In this document: positions 1 through 10,700 of the stretch, piece by piece
How positions within the stretch are numbered: position 1 is the first letter of the stretch
How the letters are laid out: each line of letters starts with the position of its first letter
Origin: Amia ocellicauda
Lineage: Eukaryota > Chordata > Actinopteri > Amiiformes > Amiidae
Direction of reading: 5' to 3'
DNA length: 64,000 bases
Assembly (NCBI RefSeq): GCF_036373705.1
Contig: NC_089860.1
Location: 37,850,921 to 37,914,920, forward strand
Program-made: the position numbers and the translations under genes
The notes under the pieces: generated by a model
What the model was told of the DNA's origin: nothing
Databases searched by the model: none
What the model saw: only the letters and a program-made list of their open reading frames with translations

Positions 1-75
1 TTAAAATGAAACTCTTACTGGTAACCATCCAGTGGAGGAATCTGTGTACTGGTGGGATGTCCGAAAGACAGGACT

Positions 76-208
76 TGTGTTTGAGTGTGTGTGTGAGTGA
101 GTGCGTGTGTCTGTGAGTGTGTCTGTGAGTGCGTGTGTGTGTTTGTGAGTGTGCATGTGTCTGTGTGTGTGTGTGTGAGTGAGTGTGTGTCTGTGTGTGT
201 GCGGAGTC
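76..208. repeat. TG-rich simple repeat
   Basis: Imperfect (GT)n with interspersed GAGT and CTGT units. Low complexity with no coding signal. Confidence 0.85.
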
Positions 209-491
209 TGTTTTGATGTCCTCAGACAATCCCAGGGAGGGAGTTAGTTATAATAGTTAAGATGGCATCATATAAACGTAACTTCTTAAATTTTTACTAT
301 TGATTTTTTCACACGCATGGTCTGGACCTCAGGGACAGAATGTACAGAACACGGCTCTGATGTCTGTGTGTGCGCGTCTGTGTGTGCGTCTGTGTGTGCA
401 TGTATCTGTCATCAACCTCAACTCTGCAGAGCGCTTGTACAGCACAATTGTGCAAGTTTGTTCCGCTTTGCGAGGCTAGTCATTTCCTGTG

Positions 492-548
492 TTTAAATAT
501 CACCCCCAGTTCTGCAGAGGGCCAGTGCAACGTATGTGTGTGGTAAGT
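492..548 (+). promoter_or_regulatory. Possible TATA box and non-coding exon 1 of the PLAC8-like gene
   Basis: TTTAAATA at 492-499 is followed about 45 bp later by a consensus donor GTAAGT at 543-548. A short untranslated exon of about 525-542 would fit, since the coding exon at 1168 is preceded by acceptor-like sequence ending in TCCTCAG. This is inference from spacing and motifs only; transcript data would settle it. Confidence 0.3.
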
Positions 549-1167
549 CAATATATTCCTTTTTAATTCTTACGTCCTTTACTCACAAATGTAACTGTTT
601 TACATGTGGAGTTAACTCGTTAAAAGTAAACGGTACAAAGAAATATGAATTGCTTTATTTCAATGTGTGGTTGAAACTACAGTTATAAACTGTCAGATTG
701 AAATTCACTTTTATAAATGTGATGTTAATTGCATATTAATTATTCTAGATATAGATATTTGGGGTAAGGAAGTATACAATTAGGAAGATAGATATACTTC
801 ACATAAGTACATTTTGGAAACCATGTTCTTCTCTATTCATATTTTAAGACATTGACAAGGAAGAAGTTCAGTAAAATAAAGGAAATAAGAGCAATGGTAT
901 ATATTGATCCCAGTGATAACTGGATCCTCTTGACTTGTTAATTAACCTGTATCTGTGCGGAGGTCAGTTACTGCACTGGGCATTTATGTGAGCTGATATT
1001 GTAAAATGTTAAAATGAGTTTCTCAACAGAAGAGTAACTGAATAAATCTCCATCAAATACATTTTCTCGATTTTTTGTTTTCCGTTTTTTCTTTCCAAAC
1101 TTGGAATAAAAGTGTATTTTGAGTTTTCACAGTTTTATCTGCAATCCTCAGCCCAGCGTCTGTTGAA

Positions 1168-1279
1168 ATGTCGAGCCCAGCCATCACTCAGCAGCCGGCC
1201 GCCTCCGCCTACGGCACCAACGTGCAGACGGGGGACTGGAGCACCGGGCTGTGCTCCTGCTGCAGCGACGGGCTCGTCT
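1168..1279 (+). CDS. PLAC8-like coding exon 1
   Basis: ATG at 1168 in context GAAATGT. It encodes 37 codons plus one base and ends at the donor GTGAGT (1280). The split codon becomes Cys with the next exon. Confidence 0.88.
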
Positions 1280-2697
1280 GTGAGTCTCTCTGTTCAATCT
1301 CCTAAGCAGGACCAGGCTTACAAAGAGCACGCACTGCGTGACTGCGATGAACAGGAATAAAAGCTTAATTTAACCCTGAGATCATTTCTGAACACCAGAT
1401 GCATCTCTGACAGTTGACAGATGAAGAAAGCTGTGTGTGAAACTGATTGTTGTGGCTTTCCCTTGTTGATTGTCTTTGTGATTTCAGGTGCATTGGGCTT
1501 TTTCTGTCCCGTGGCGCTGGGCTGCTACACTGCGCATCTCTATGGAGAGAACATCTGTCTGGGATGCCTTCCAGGGGGGGCCACAGCTCTGAGAACCCAC
1601 ATGAGATTGACATATGGCATTCAGGTGATTCACTTCCACAGACTGTCTTATTGGGTGGATAATAATGTGTCAACGTGCCACGATGACAGGTAAAAGGCAA
1701 AATGGAATGAAACAGTCGAAGACCAAAAAAGAGACTTCAATATGACTTGGCTGCAGTGAAAATCAATGATAAATAATAATTATAAAACATCTTACTTCTT
1801 CATCTTTGTAGCCGTTTACAGTTCATGAGAACGCAAAGTGATGAAATAGAGAAGCCTTCTTTCTCAGGGTTGTGAAATGCATTAGGCAAGCAACACAAGG
1901 AAGGTTCATTTCACAGAAGTTCAGAAACCACCACTGCAGCAATTCAGCGTTGAGCAAAATTGACGTGATTTTGTGAAATTCAGGGGACACAAGCAGTGGA
2001 GAAGGACAGGAGAAATGTGTCGCTGCGTGGGTACAGAGCCTTGATAAAGTGTAAACCTGTGCGTAGACATACACTCACTACAAATAAATACCAATAGAAA
2101 TAATTGCATAACTATCAGTATTGTATACATCAATAGCATATCTGTCAAAAATAGTTATGTTTATTTCATAATACATGTATGCAGACCTTAGCAAACAGTA
2201 TTTAGTGAAAGCACTTAGAGAGCGAGCAGGAGGTGCTTCCTGTCTTCTTTTAATAGGTTTATCAAGCTCTCATGGAAAGTCAACCACTCCCCCTGCAGAA
2301 ACCCCAGCTCTCTCAGGCTGACAAAGTCAGACAGCATCTTCTGAGGCACAGCTCTGGAGATCAGTGTTGACATTTTGCTGCCTTTACCATCGGCACTTGG
2401 ACTCAGATGTGCACTATTTTGTGTCAAATATTTGACTGGTCTGCTTGCATAGTAAGAAAATGCCTAAATTAAGCAAAAATCATCTGGATTATTCTCAAGT
2501 CGGTTGTCACCCTGATTAAGCAAAAAGTTTTGGACAGAGACTAGTGTGAAAATGTGTGGCATTAACAACAACAGAAAAGCAGTGCGCAAGTAAGCAGCTC
2601 GGCACAGAGGAACTGGACAAGGTCTAGAGTAGTGCATGATTGTTGTATTTTCTTGCTCGATGGGCTTTTAGTTACACTTCATCTAGGGGACTGAATA

Positions 2698-2775
<78 letters not shown>

Positions 2776-3837
2776 TATTTCTTGGCAGACGCCCTTATCC
2801 AGGGCAACTTACAAAATGTAAGCATAATACACAGTGCAAACATACAGTTCAGTACAAATCATGAAAGGCATCAAGCACATCAGACCAGAGGAGCTTTTCC
2901 AGATCTGCAGGGACACACGCACCCGGGGACACAAATGGAAATTGGGCTTCAAGGCATTCAAGACAGAAAACAGGAGACACTTCTTCACACAGAGAGGCGT
3001 CACAATCTGAACAAACTCCCCAGCGATGTGGCTGAAGAGACAGTTTGGGAACATTAAAAAACAGACTGGATAGGATCCTTGATCACTGAGTTATTAATGG
3101 ACACCAAACGAGCACGATGGGGCGAATGGCCTCCTCTTGATTGGACTCTGTTTCATGTTCTTATGTATTTCCACCTCTAGGTGTACAGTGGACTGCTTGA
3201 GTATTCACCCCCATGGAGTTTTGTACATGTTGTAGTGTTACAATCTGAGCTGAAATTAATTTAATTGGTATTTTCTGTAACTGATCTACACAATGTATTA
3301 CAAAATATCAATGTTGGATAAAAAAACTATTATCCTTTTAATCAACTTTAAAGTCTTGATTGCATAAGTATTCACCCCTTTGCTGTGACACACTTAAATG
3401 AGCTGAGGTGCAGCCCGGTGCTTTCAGAAGTCACTAGTTGATCAGAAACCACCTCTGTGCAATCAAAGTGTCACATGATGCCAGATGGTCCCAAGAGGCT
3501 AGTGGTACCTCTGAAGGAGCTACAGAGGAAAAGTCCTTGGGGGAGTGAATACGTATCCAATCCACTGTATATGTTTAGATTACAACTGCAGAGCTCTAAT
3601 CTTCTCTTATACCTTAATATAATTAATTGTAATGTGCAGATTATTCGTACGGTGATGTTGTAACCCTTGTGTTATTGTAATCACAATATGGTATTCTGTT
3701 TGTTAATCATACACTAAATGATTTTTTCTTTGTCATAGGGGACGATCTGCAACGATGCGCTGATGGTGTTCTGCTGTGGCTTCTGCGAGACGTGCAGGAT
3801 GGCTCGGGAGATCCGTATCCGCAGTGGAGAAGTGTGA
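1168..3837 (+). CDS. PLAC8/cornifelin-family cysteine-rich protein, 3 exons
   Basis: Three exons (1168-1279, 1488-1624, 3739-3837) join in frame to 116 codons, giving 115 aa. The protein is a small cysteine-rich PLAC8-domain protein. A short N-terminus with a WSTGLCSCCSD segment is followed by a hydrophobic Cys-rich core, then the family-typical LPGGATALRT...YGIQG block, and a C-terminal CCGFCETCRMAREIRIR segment. The YGIQG motif and the CxxCxMARE ending are hallmarks of cornifelin and PLAC8-like proteins. Human cornifelin is 112 aa. Cornifelin is a cornified-envelope component in mammals; fish have several paralogues with less clear roles, so a specific function cannot be assigned. It lies upstream of OSCP1 on the same strand with about 800 bp between stop and start. 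A SINE-like sequence begins only about 9 bp after the stop codon. Which paralogue it is (cnfn, plac8-like) is not resolved. Confidence 0.88.
1488..1624 (+). CDS. PLAC8-like coding exon 2
   Basis: Acceptor TTTCAG ends at 1487. The exon encodes the Cys-rich core and LPGGATALRTHMRLTYGIQ, ending at donor GTGATT. Its 137 nt restore phase 0 exactly (249 nt cumulative). Confidence 0.9.
2705..2858 (-). mobile_element. L2-like LINE or V-SINE 3' tail with ATT-repeat end
   Basis: Read on the minus strand, a segment containing GTTGCCCTGGATAAGGGCGT and CTGCCAAGAAATAA runs into a long (TAA)n tract, seen on + as (TTA)n at about 2705-2773. The same tail occurs at 14826-14880 beside a real LINE ORF end, which identifies its origin. 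The copy is strongly 5'-truncated. Confidence 0.75.
2861..3166 (+). mobile_element. CR1-type LINE 3' fragment
   Basis: Encodes a decayed C-terminal end of a LINE reverse-transcriptase ORF, with [13 protein letters not shown]-like and [10 protein letters not shown] residues in frame, followed by the 3' UTR containing GATGGGGCGAATGGCCTCCT. Related copies lie at 5711-5876, about 7135-7170, 10108-10510 (minus) and 36203-36470. The copy is 5'-truncated, as usual for such LINEs. Confidence 0.8.
3186..3567. mobile_element. Internally deleted Tc1/mariner-like element (MITE-like)
   Basis: The ends are imperfect terminal inverted repeats. The left end starts CAGTGGACTGCTTGAGTATT; the right end, reverse-complemented, starts CAGTGGATTGGATACGTATT. 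Both are flanked by TA (3184-3185 and 3568-3569), the Tc1/mariner target. At 382 bp it has no transposase ORF. The motif CCTTTGCTGTG inside is shared with the Tc1-like copy at 5517. Confidence 0.75.
3739..3837 (+). CDS. PLAC8-like coding exon 3
   Basis: Acceptor CATAG ends at 3738. The exon encodes 32 residues of the C-terminal half-domain, ending SGEV and TGA at 3835-3837. The phase matches exon 2. Confidence 0.9.
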   Translation, partial: GTICNDALMVFCCGFCETCRMAREIRIRSGEV

Positions 3838-3846
3838 CCAGGATCC

Positions 3847-3939
3847 TGTGTGGAGTAGCGGTTGGAGCTCATGGCTCTGGACTCTGGGGTCGTGGGTTTA
3901 ATTGCTGCTTTTGTACCCTTGAGCAAAGTACTTTATCCA
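3847..3939 (+). mobile_element. tRNA-derived SINE head, truncated
   Basis: Contains a tRNA-like region (GGAGTAGCGGTTGGAGCTC, then CTGGACTCTGG...GTGGGTTTAAT, resembling pol III boxes A and B) followed by TACCCTTGAGCAAAGTACTT, a body sequence I recall from common fish SINEs. The LINE-derived 3' tail is missing. It begins about 9 bp after the PLAC8-like stop codon and so forms the start of the 3' UTR. Confidence 0.65.
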
Positions 3940-3983
3940 GAGATCCTCGATCTAAACTGTTTTGTTTAGATCGAGGATCTTTG
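3938..3983. repeat. Perfect 17-bp-arm hairpin in the PLAC8-like 3' region
   Basis: Arm 3941-3957 is the exact reverse complement of 3964-3980, with a 6-nt loop TGTTTT. The stem extends about three more pairs with one G-T wobble. It lies between the SINE remnant and the first poly(A) signal, so it would be in the mRNA. Confidence 0.9.
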
Positions 3984-4085
3984 TTCACATTTGATATGTG
4001 TTGGCAGGTGATTTGGAAAAGATCAAAATAGGCCATTGTCTGTGACTTTTGTATTTAGTACGTTTTAGACCTTTTTGCCAATTTA

Positions 4086-4330
4086 AATAAACGGTTAACA
4101 GTGAAACACAGTCCACATTGATCAGTCTCGGATGTTTTAACTTTCTTCTCACGTATTTCCCTTTTTTAGTGTTGCATTGTGTACTTGTATCATGCAAGTC
4201 CTGCCAATAAACAGTAATAACATTGTGTGTGTGGATTACAGCAGCTTCGAAAGTGGGTTTGTAAATGTCTTGAGAAAATGACTTCAATCTCAACCTGCAA
4301 CAGTGTGCAGTTCAGTGCATGAATAATAAA
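4086..4330 (+). other. Poly(A) signal cluster of the PLAC8-like gene
   Basis: AATAAA hexamers at 4086-4091, 4206-4211 and 4325-4330. The first is 250 bp after the stop codon. Which is used cannot be told from sequence. Confidence 0.5.
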
Positions 4331-4420
4331 CAGCCTGACTAGGGTCTCTGGTGAGCACGTCGTTATTGTCCTTAATGATAGAGCTGCTTCGACTCTCAGG
4401 ACCCTCGCCTGGGGCGGAGA

Positions 4421-4460
4421 GTGCGTGATGCGTGCGTGATGCGTGATGCGTGATGCGTGG
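4421..4460. repeat. Short tandem GTGATGC repeat in the OSCP1 promoter region
   Basis: Five or so imperfect 7-11 bp units based on GCGTGATGC. A separate direct repeat, ACCGCATCACACCCGC, occurs at about 4567 and 4609, closer to the start codon. Confidence 0.75.
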
Positions 4461-4469
4461 CTGCAGTAA

Positions 4470-4652
4470 CGCGAGCCCTGATTGGTTCATCTGGGTGACC
4501 TGGCAACCACGCTGACGTCCGGACGCTGTTTCCTGGCGGCATCAGCAGCAACGACCTCAGTACCGGTACCGCATCACACCCGCCCACAGCTCCGGTACCG
4601 CCCGCCGGACCGCATCACACCCGCATCCAGCGGCCCTCACACACACGGCGCC
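4470..4652 (+). promoter_or_regulatory. OSCP1 promoter region: inverted CCAAT and RFX X-box-like site
   Basis: CpG-rich sequence directly upstream of the OSCP1 start. ATTGG (inverted CCAAT) lies at 4471. GTGACC-T-GGCAAC at 4495-4507 fits the X-box pattern of two RFX half-sites (GTNRCC and RGNAAC) with a short spacer, about 145 bp before the ATG. RFX factors drive ciliary genes, and OSCP1 is reported as a cilium-associated gene in several animals, so the site is plausible. Binding is not shown. Confidence 0.55.
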
Positions 4653-4764
4653 ATGTCGATGCGGACGCTGCCGCTGCTGTTCATTAACCTGGGCGGAGAG
4701 ATGCTCTACATCCTGGACCAGCGCCTACGAGCGCAGAACATCCCGGCCGACAAGGCCAAGAAAG
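4653..4764 (+). CDS. OSCP1: OSCP1 exon 1
   Basis: ATG in a strong context (GCCATGT). The exon encodes 37 codons plus the first base of Val. Donor GTACCG is weaker than consensus. Confidence 0.93.
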
Positions 4765-7700
4765 GTACCGTATCGCCGCCTCCGCACCGCGCATGACACC
4801 CAGCGGGACGGGCCTTTGGATGGGCGTTTCACAGCCGCGCCCTGCCTGATGCGGGGCTGTAGGGCCGGCTGCGCTGGGACAGAGACCGAGCATCCGCAGA
4901 GCAGCAATCCCAGAAATAATACGCCCCACCTGCCCGTCCCATTGTCGACCCATTCACTGTGACAGTTGCACCGATAAGACCAGCTCCGGTGTCTGATCAG
5001 AACCACCCCACTGCTGCCACCAGTACTTAAAGCACAGCGTTTCCAGTTGACTCGAGTCTGATCTGAAAACACTGTTTCTGAGACCCCGTTGTTGAACGCC
5101 TCTTTTATTTGTAAATGCTCCATGTAGCTGAGTGGACAGATGGGGACAGGAGACGAGGTAATTGCTTGCGCAGATTGCACCCCGCAGTAGATGTGTGGAG
5201 AGGAGACCCGAGCCCGACCTCCAGACGACCTTAGTGCAAAGCAACAAGTGCATCAGTTGGGATAACAGTCCAAACAGCTGCATGGGACAAAAAACACCTA
5301 TAATTCAGTAACCATAAAACATCTGCCCTAGTAAACCAGTGTGTGTTTTTAAACATATTTTTAACACTGTCGAGTTTGCAAAAAGTAAACAATATTGAAG
5401 ACACATCAAGACATTGGTTATTAACAGTTATTATATTTGTTTTTAAAAAGAACAATACAAGTATTTTCACAACTACAGTAACATCGAATTATTACATAGA
5501 TAGATAAATAGATATACAGTGTCTTGCAGAAATAATCAGACCCTCTCACAGATTTCACATTTTGTTGCTTTAAAGCTCGCAGTCATGACATGCTGAAGTA
5601 ATGAATAGGCCATGTCTTACATACACAACTGAATCCACACATCCAAAGCAAAAACAAAGAATTAATAGAGAATTAATATGAAATATAAAAAAACCCGAAT
5701 GATTGCATAATCTGAACAAACTCCCCAGCGATGTGGCTGAAGAGACAATTTGGGAACATTCAAAAACAGACTGGATAGGATCCTTGGATCACTTAGTTAT
5801 TAATGGACACCAAACGAGCACGATGGGGCGAATGGGCTCCTCTCGATTGGACACTGTCTTATGTTCTTGAGCTCTTATAAGTATTCAAACCCTTTGCTGT
5901 GGCATACCTAAATTAATTCAGCTGCAAACAATGACCTTAATGAGACGCACAGTTAGTTGAGTGGCCTCTGTCTGTGCGCAATAATAGTGGCTCTCATGAT
6001 TTCAGAATAAAAACACCGGTCTCCGTGAGGTTCCTTGGTCAGGTAGTCAAACAAAGACTCAACCATGAAGACCAAGGAGCTTTCAGTCATGGAAAAGCAC
6101 AAGTCAGGAGAAGGGAACAAACATATGTGTGCCCAGTGTACTCAATCATCAGTGAATGGCGGGTTCATCAGCCAGCAGTGTCCAGACCACGGCACACAAC
6201 TGCCCTGGGTGGCAGGGTGGCGAGACGGAAGCCATTACTATAATCACAGTGTGTGTGTATGTATGTATGTATGTATGTATGTATGTATGTATATATATAA
6301 TGCAATCCCAGTTTGTTGCTAGCTGTTTTTCAAGTCATTATAAAGTCTTACAACTCGTTTAAGGCTTTCTGTTTTCTTAAAGGGACAAACAATACTCCCA
6401 CCTACCAAATATATAATTTGAATTCTCTCACTTGAAAGCACACAATATCTCTCTTTGCCTATTAATGGTGTTTGGCTTCCAGTCTGCTTTTTGTGGTCTC
6501 GGCAACAGGCAGTGTACTCTAGCTGAGAATCAGAAACGTCATTGACTGAAAATCCAGTTCACTACAGCAGCCTCTGTGCTTTTACTTTATGGAACTACGA
6601 GATAAGTCTTAACGAGTCGTGTTCCAGGATCTGGGTCGAAAATAAATTATTTAAAAGAAATTAATCAAACCTCTTGTCGAGAGATGCAGGCCAGAGGGTG
6701 TTAACATAGCATTTTCATTTTGTTTTTATTCTGTTTGTTTGGTGCCCAATCATTAACATGAAACCTAATCTAGTTCTTCAGAATTAGGTATCAGCCCTTT
6801 TGTTACAATCTGCCCCTGAAAAGGAAAGTCTTCCTTCTGTTTGAATAAATTGATGCACTTTCTTTGCTTTCCACTCTGCTATGCTTACCCATCTTCTGTG
6901 GTGCTTTATCTTGTTTTCTGTGCAGTTCATGTCTATCAGTCATCCCTATCACCACCATCTTCTCTAACATGCTTTCCTTTGCTCACTAACTTCAATATGG
7001 GCATTGGAGTCGGGCAGTGCTGACGTTAGAGCTTCTCCTGAGCTACGGCTGGTACTTCCCCATCTTTCCTGCTTTCTGTTTGTATCATACATGCATCATT
7101 TAAAAACATATGCACCTAGTTTGGGGATCACTGTCTGGCACAATGGGTCGAATGGCCTCCTCTGGTTTGTAAACTTTCTTTCTGTGTCCTTTGCTTTTTG
7201 TTTCCCGCCCTAGTTATGAATGACATCATCACTACGATGTTTAATAAGAAATTCATGGAGGAGCTGTTTAAACCTCAGGAGCTCTACTCCAAGAAAGCCC
7301 TCCGGACGGTGTTTGACCGACTCGCTCACGCCTCCATCATGAGACTGAACCAGGCCAGCATGGACAAGGTACAGAACCATGGCACCAGCATGTGTCCGCG
7401 TGGAAGCGTCTGAGGGTCGTGTTCGTTTCAAAGGGAACCAAACAAACAACTGGGTTGAAGTGAAACGATAATCCACATCTTGATTTTCTGTATGATCAGC
7501 CTACTGGATTCACACCTTTAAAGGTCAACTGAGCAATATTACTAAAAAAAGACTAACAAAATCCACTGTAACTCATTCTTATGAACAGTAATACGATGAG
7601 CTGGTTATTTGCCTCTCACTCTACAACACAGAAGTACAGGACAGCACTGGGGCAAGAGCAAGGGACACAGTTCTTATTGAATTAAGTAAATGTAAAAAAA

Positions 7701-10700
7701 AAGCAAGTGTGATTAGCAAAACAAATGCAACATAATCTAAATACTAATAAGGAAACTGTGTTTTTTGCTCAGTTGACCTTTAATTGCTTTCAGAAGAACT
7801 GGGAAAAAAGACGGCGTAACTCTGCACAATGAATGAATGAAACGTATTGTGTTTGATTTACAGCTGTATGATCTCATGACCATGGCTTTTAAATACCAAG
7901 TGCTGCTTTGCCCCCGGCCCAAAGACATCCTCCTGGTCTCATTCAATCACATGGATGCCATCAAGGACTTCATAAGAGATTCCCCAAGCATCCTCAACCA
8001 GGTGGACGAGACTTTCCGTCAGCTCATCGAGGTGCGTCTAGAAACCCAGTCTCGCCGTCATCCTCTTCTCATGGTCATTGAAAGTGTTTTCCTCCTTCAT
8101 CTGATTCTGTGATTTGTGTTGTGTGATCTGGTCATTAGATAACTCTTATTCATCAATGAGATCTTTTCAGACGAACACTGATCAATAAGTGTAGTTAAAT
8201 TAACTGTCAGAATTAATCCTGAAATACCAATGTTTCAGACCAATGGTGTGAACAGGGGGTTGAAGCTCAGCTGATGAAGGGACACAGTCTTCTGTTTTAT
8301 TTAATTTCCACATTCAGCTCATTATTTTCCCAGTAATGCCTATTAACACAGTTTCACACTTTATGCTGTTCTTTCAAGGTGTACAGAACAGATCAGTTAA
8401 ACTAGTCAGCAGGGTAATTAGATCAATTAGCAGCTGGGAAGTGAGTTTGTCCCTTAGACCTGAGGTTGGTGATGAAGTGGCTGGGTTTGTGTCAGTGGCG
8501 ATGTCTGTTGCACCGTCACTGCTGTCTCTGTTTGAATAGATGTACAGCTGTCTGCCAGCCGGAGAATTTCAATTGATCAGACAAACGCTACTCGTCTTCT
8601 TCCAGGACATGCACATCCGGGTGAGTCTGAGCACAGTGTGTGTCCCTGTGTGTGCCTGTGTTTCTGTGTGTGTGTGTGTGTATGTCTGTCTGTGTCTGTG
8701 TGTGTGTGTGTGTGTGTGTGTCTCTGTGTGTGCCTGTGTCTGTCTGTGTCTCTCTGTGTGTCTCTGTATGTCTGTGTGTGTGTGTGTCTCTGTATGTCTG
8801 TGTCTGTGTGTCTGTCTCTGTCTGTCTGTGTGCGTCTCTGTGTCTCTGTGTGTGTGTTGAGACTATATGTTCAAGCCCCTGTCCTGTTTGCTCTGCAGGT
8901 GTCGATCTTCCTGAAGGACAAGGTGCAGAACTCTAACGGGCGCTTTGTGCTGCCCACCTCCGGGCCGGTTCCCTGCGGAACCGAAGTCCCAGGATGCATC
9001 AGGTAGCCATGGCAGTCCCTGGCTGTGTCACGCAATACTCCACAAACACACGCGTGTATCACAGACCATGTGTGCACTCAGAGTTCATACATGTAGCATT
9101 TGTTTTCAAAAAGATTATTAATAATCATAGTAAATATGAATGTGTGAAACCTGTTGGGATAGTTACAATACAGTAACCAGTCGCACAGCACTGTTCACAG
9201 ACTGCTGGGGAATGAAGTGCGTGGGCTGGACACTCGGACAGCACTGTGGGTCAGGTCTACAGGGCAGGAGATACAATAGTCTTATAGTCCGCTCATCTGA
9301 TGCAAATCAAATGCGCGGTTTTATGGTGTGACTTGGTGGTTGAGCTGCCGTTAAACACAGTCTAGGCTTCGTCTTATTGTAACTGGTTTCACGTCTTCTT
9401 TTAGAGCAGTTCTGTATGTATCAAAGCTGTGTGTCTGTCCGTGGGCAGTTAAAGACCTGCCAGAGAGGGAGGATCCTTAAAGGGGAACCAGGATTCCTTA
9501 TCACTGGTATTGTGTGCTTGTTGTGCTTTATTGTTTCCTGACCATCCACTTTGACAGATTGTTACATTTAACAATCACATGCAGTTACAGGATGCATCTG
9601 AAGTTGCTGCAGTAATAATATTGTGAAGATGAGATTGTAAACAACAATTAAGATTAAAATAATAAAAGCAAATCTTCCGATTCCGAAGTGAAACTGCTTT
9701 AAAACTGCAGAATTTAAAAGTGAATCTCGCTAGCAGCACCGACCCCACACTCCTCCGGGAGTCCAATTATCCAATTAAGGACAGAGAAGAGAAGTAGACC
9801 CTCCCTCTCTGAGTCACACGACCGAGTATTGTGATTTACTGCGATATCCTCAGGCCTGCATGTTTTCTTTGATCTTTTCTTACAGGAGCCCAGGAAGACT
9901 CTTAACATCCACTCTCTTTGTTCCCTCCAACAGGATGTTTAATAGCAATGGGGAGGAAATAAAACGGTCTGTGTTCCACAGCGGTGGCAACTACACGAGC
10001 CCCCTGAGGGAAGGATCCTTCGACCTTTTTGGAGACAGAGTGATCAAACTCGGCACCAACATGTAAGTGCTGCAGTCCCTACAGTAAGTAAACCCTGAGT
10101 ACCACTTAGAACATAAGAGCGTTTCCATGTGTGTCCATTAATAACTAAGTGATCCAAGGATCCTATCCAGTCGCCTCTCTGTGTGAAGAAGTGTCTCCTG
10201 TTTTCTGTCTCGAATGCCTTGAAGCCCAATTTCCATTTGTGTCCCCGGGTGCGTGTGTCCCTGCTGATCTGGAAAAGCTCCTCTGGTTTGATGTGGTCGA
10301 TGCCTTTCATGAATTTGAAGACTTGGATCAAGTCCCCACGTAGTCTCCTCTGTTCCATGGTGAAAAGGTTCAGGTCCCTCATTCTCTCAGTAGGACATTC
10401 CCTTCAGACCTGGAATAAGTCTGGTTGCTCTCCTCTGAACTGCCACTAGAGCAGCGATATCTTTCTTGAAGTGTGGAGCCCAGAACTGTACACAGTATCC
10501 AGATGAGCTCTAACTTCAGCCTGGATCTTTCAAATAGAAATATATATATATGAGAGAGAGGGAGAGGGGGAGAGAGGGATACTTGGCACAGCAGGTCAGT
10601 GGTAATTCGTTACCATCTTGCACTAACAAAGGGCTAATTGCCTGTGAATAATGCAGCTGTGATTGGGCCCGGGTCGGTCAGACAAGTGCGCTGATGGTGT

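Larger units (their letters stand above)
1..1167 (+). other. Upstream flank of the PLAC8-like gene
   Basis: No coding exon is seen here. Two TG-rich simple-sequence stretches (about 76-208 and 363-408) lie in it. A TATA-like TTTAAATA followed by a good splice donor is annotated separately as a possible non-coding first exon. The rest is AT-rich unique-looking sequence without recognisable structure. Confidence 0.6.
1625..3738 (+). other. PLAC8-like intron 2 with three transposon remnants
   Basis: A 2.1-kb intron. The first kilobase shows nothing recognisable. The second half holds an L2-like LINE tail on the minus strand with its (TTA)n tract, a CR1-type fragment on the plus strand and a short Tc1-like element, back to back from about 2705 to 3567. 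Confidence 0.8.
4765..7213 (+). other. OSCP1 intron 1
   Basis: A 2.4-kb intron. Positions about 4765-5510 show nothing recognisable. A Tc1-like copy interrupted by a CR1 fragment occupies 5517-6246, followed by a GTAT microsatellite. From 6300 to 7130 nothing is recognised; a CR1-type 3' end lies at about 7135-7170, just before the acceptor. Confidence 0.8.

Noticed and set aside
8540-9006. Long Cys/Val/Ser-rich frames running through OSCP1 intron 4
   Set aside because: Repeat translation only; the real exons end at 8620 and start at 8899.
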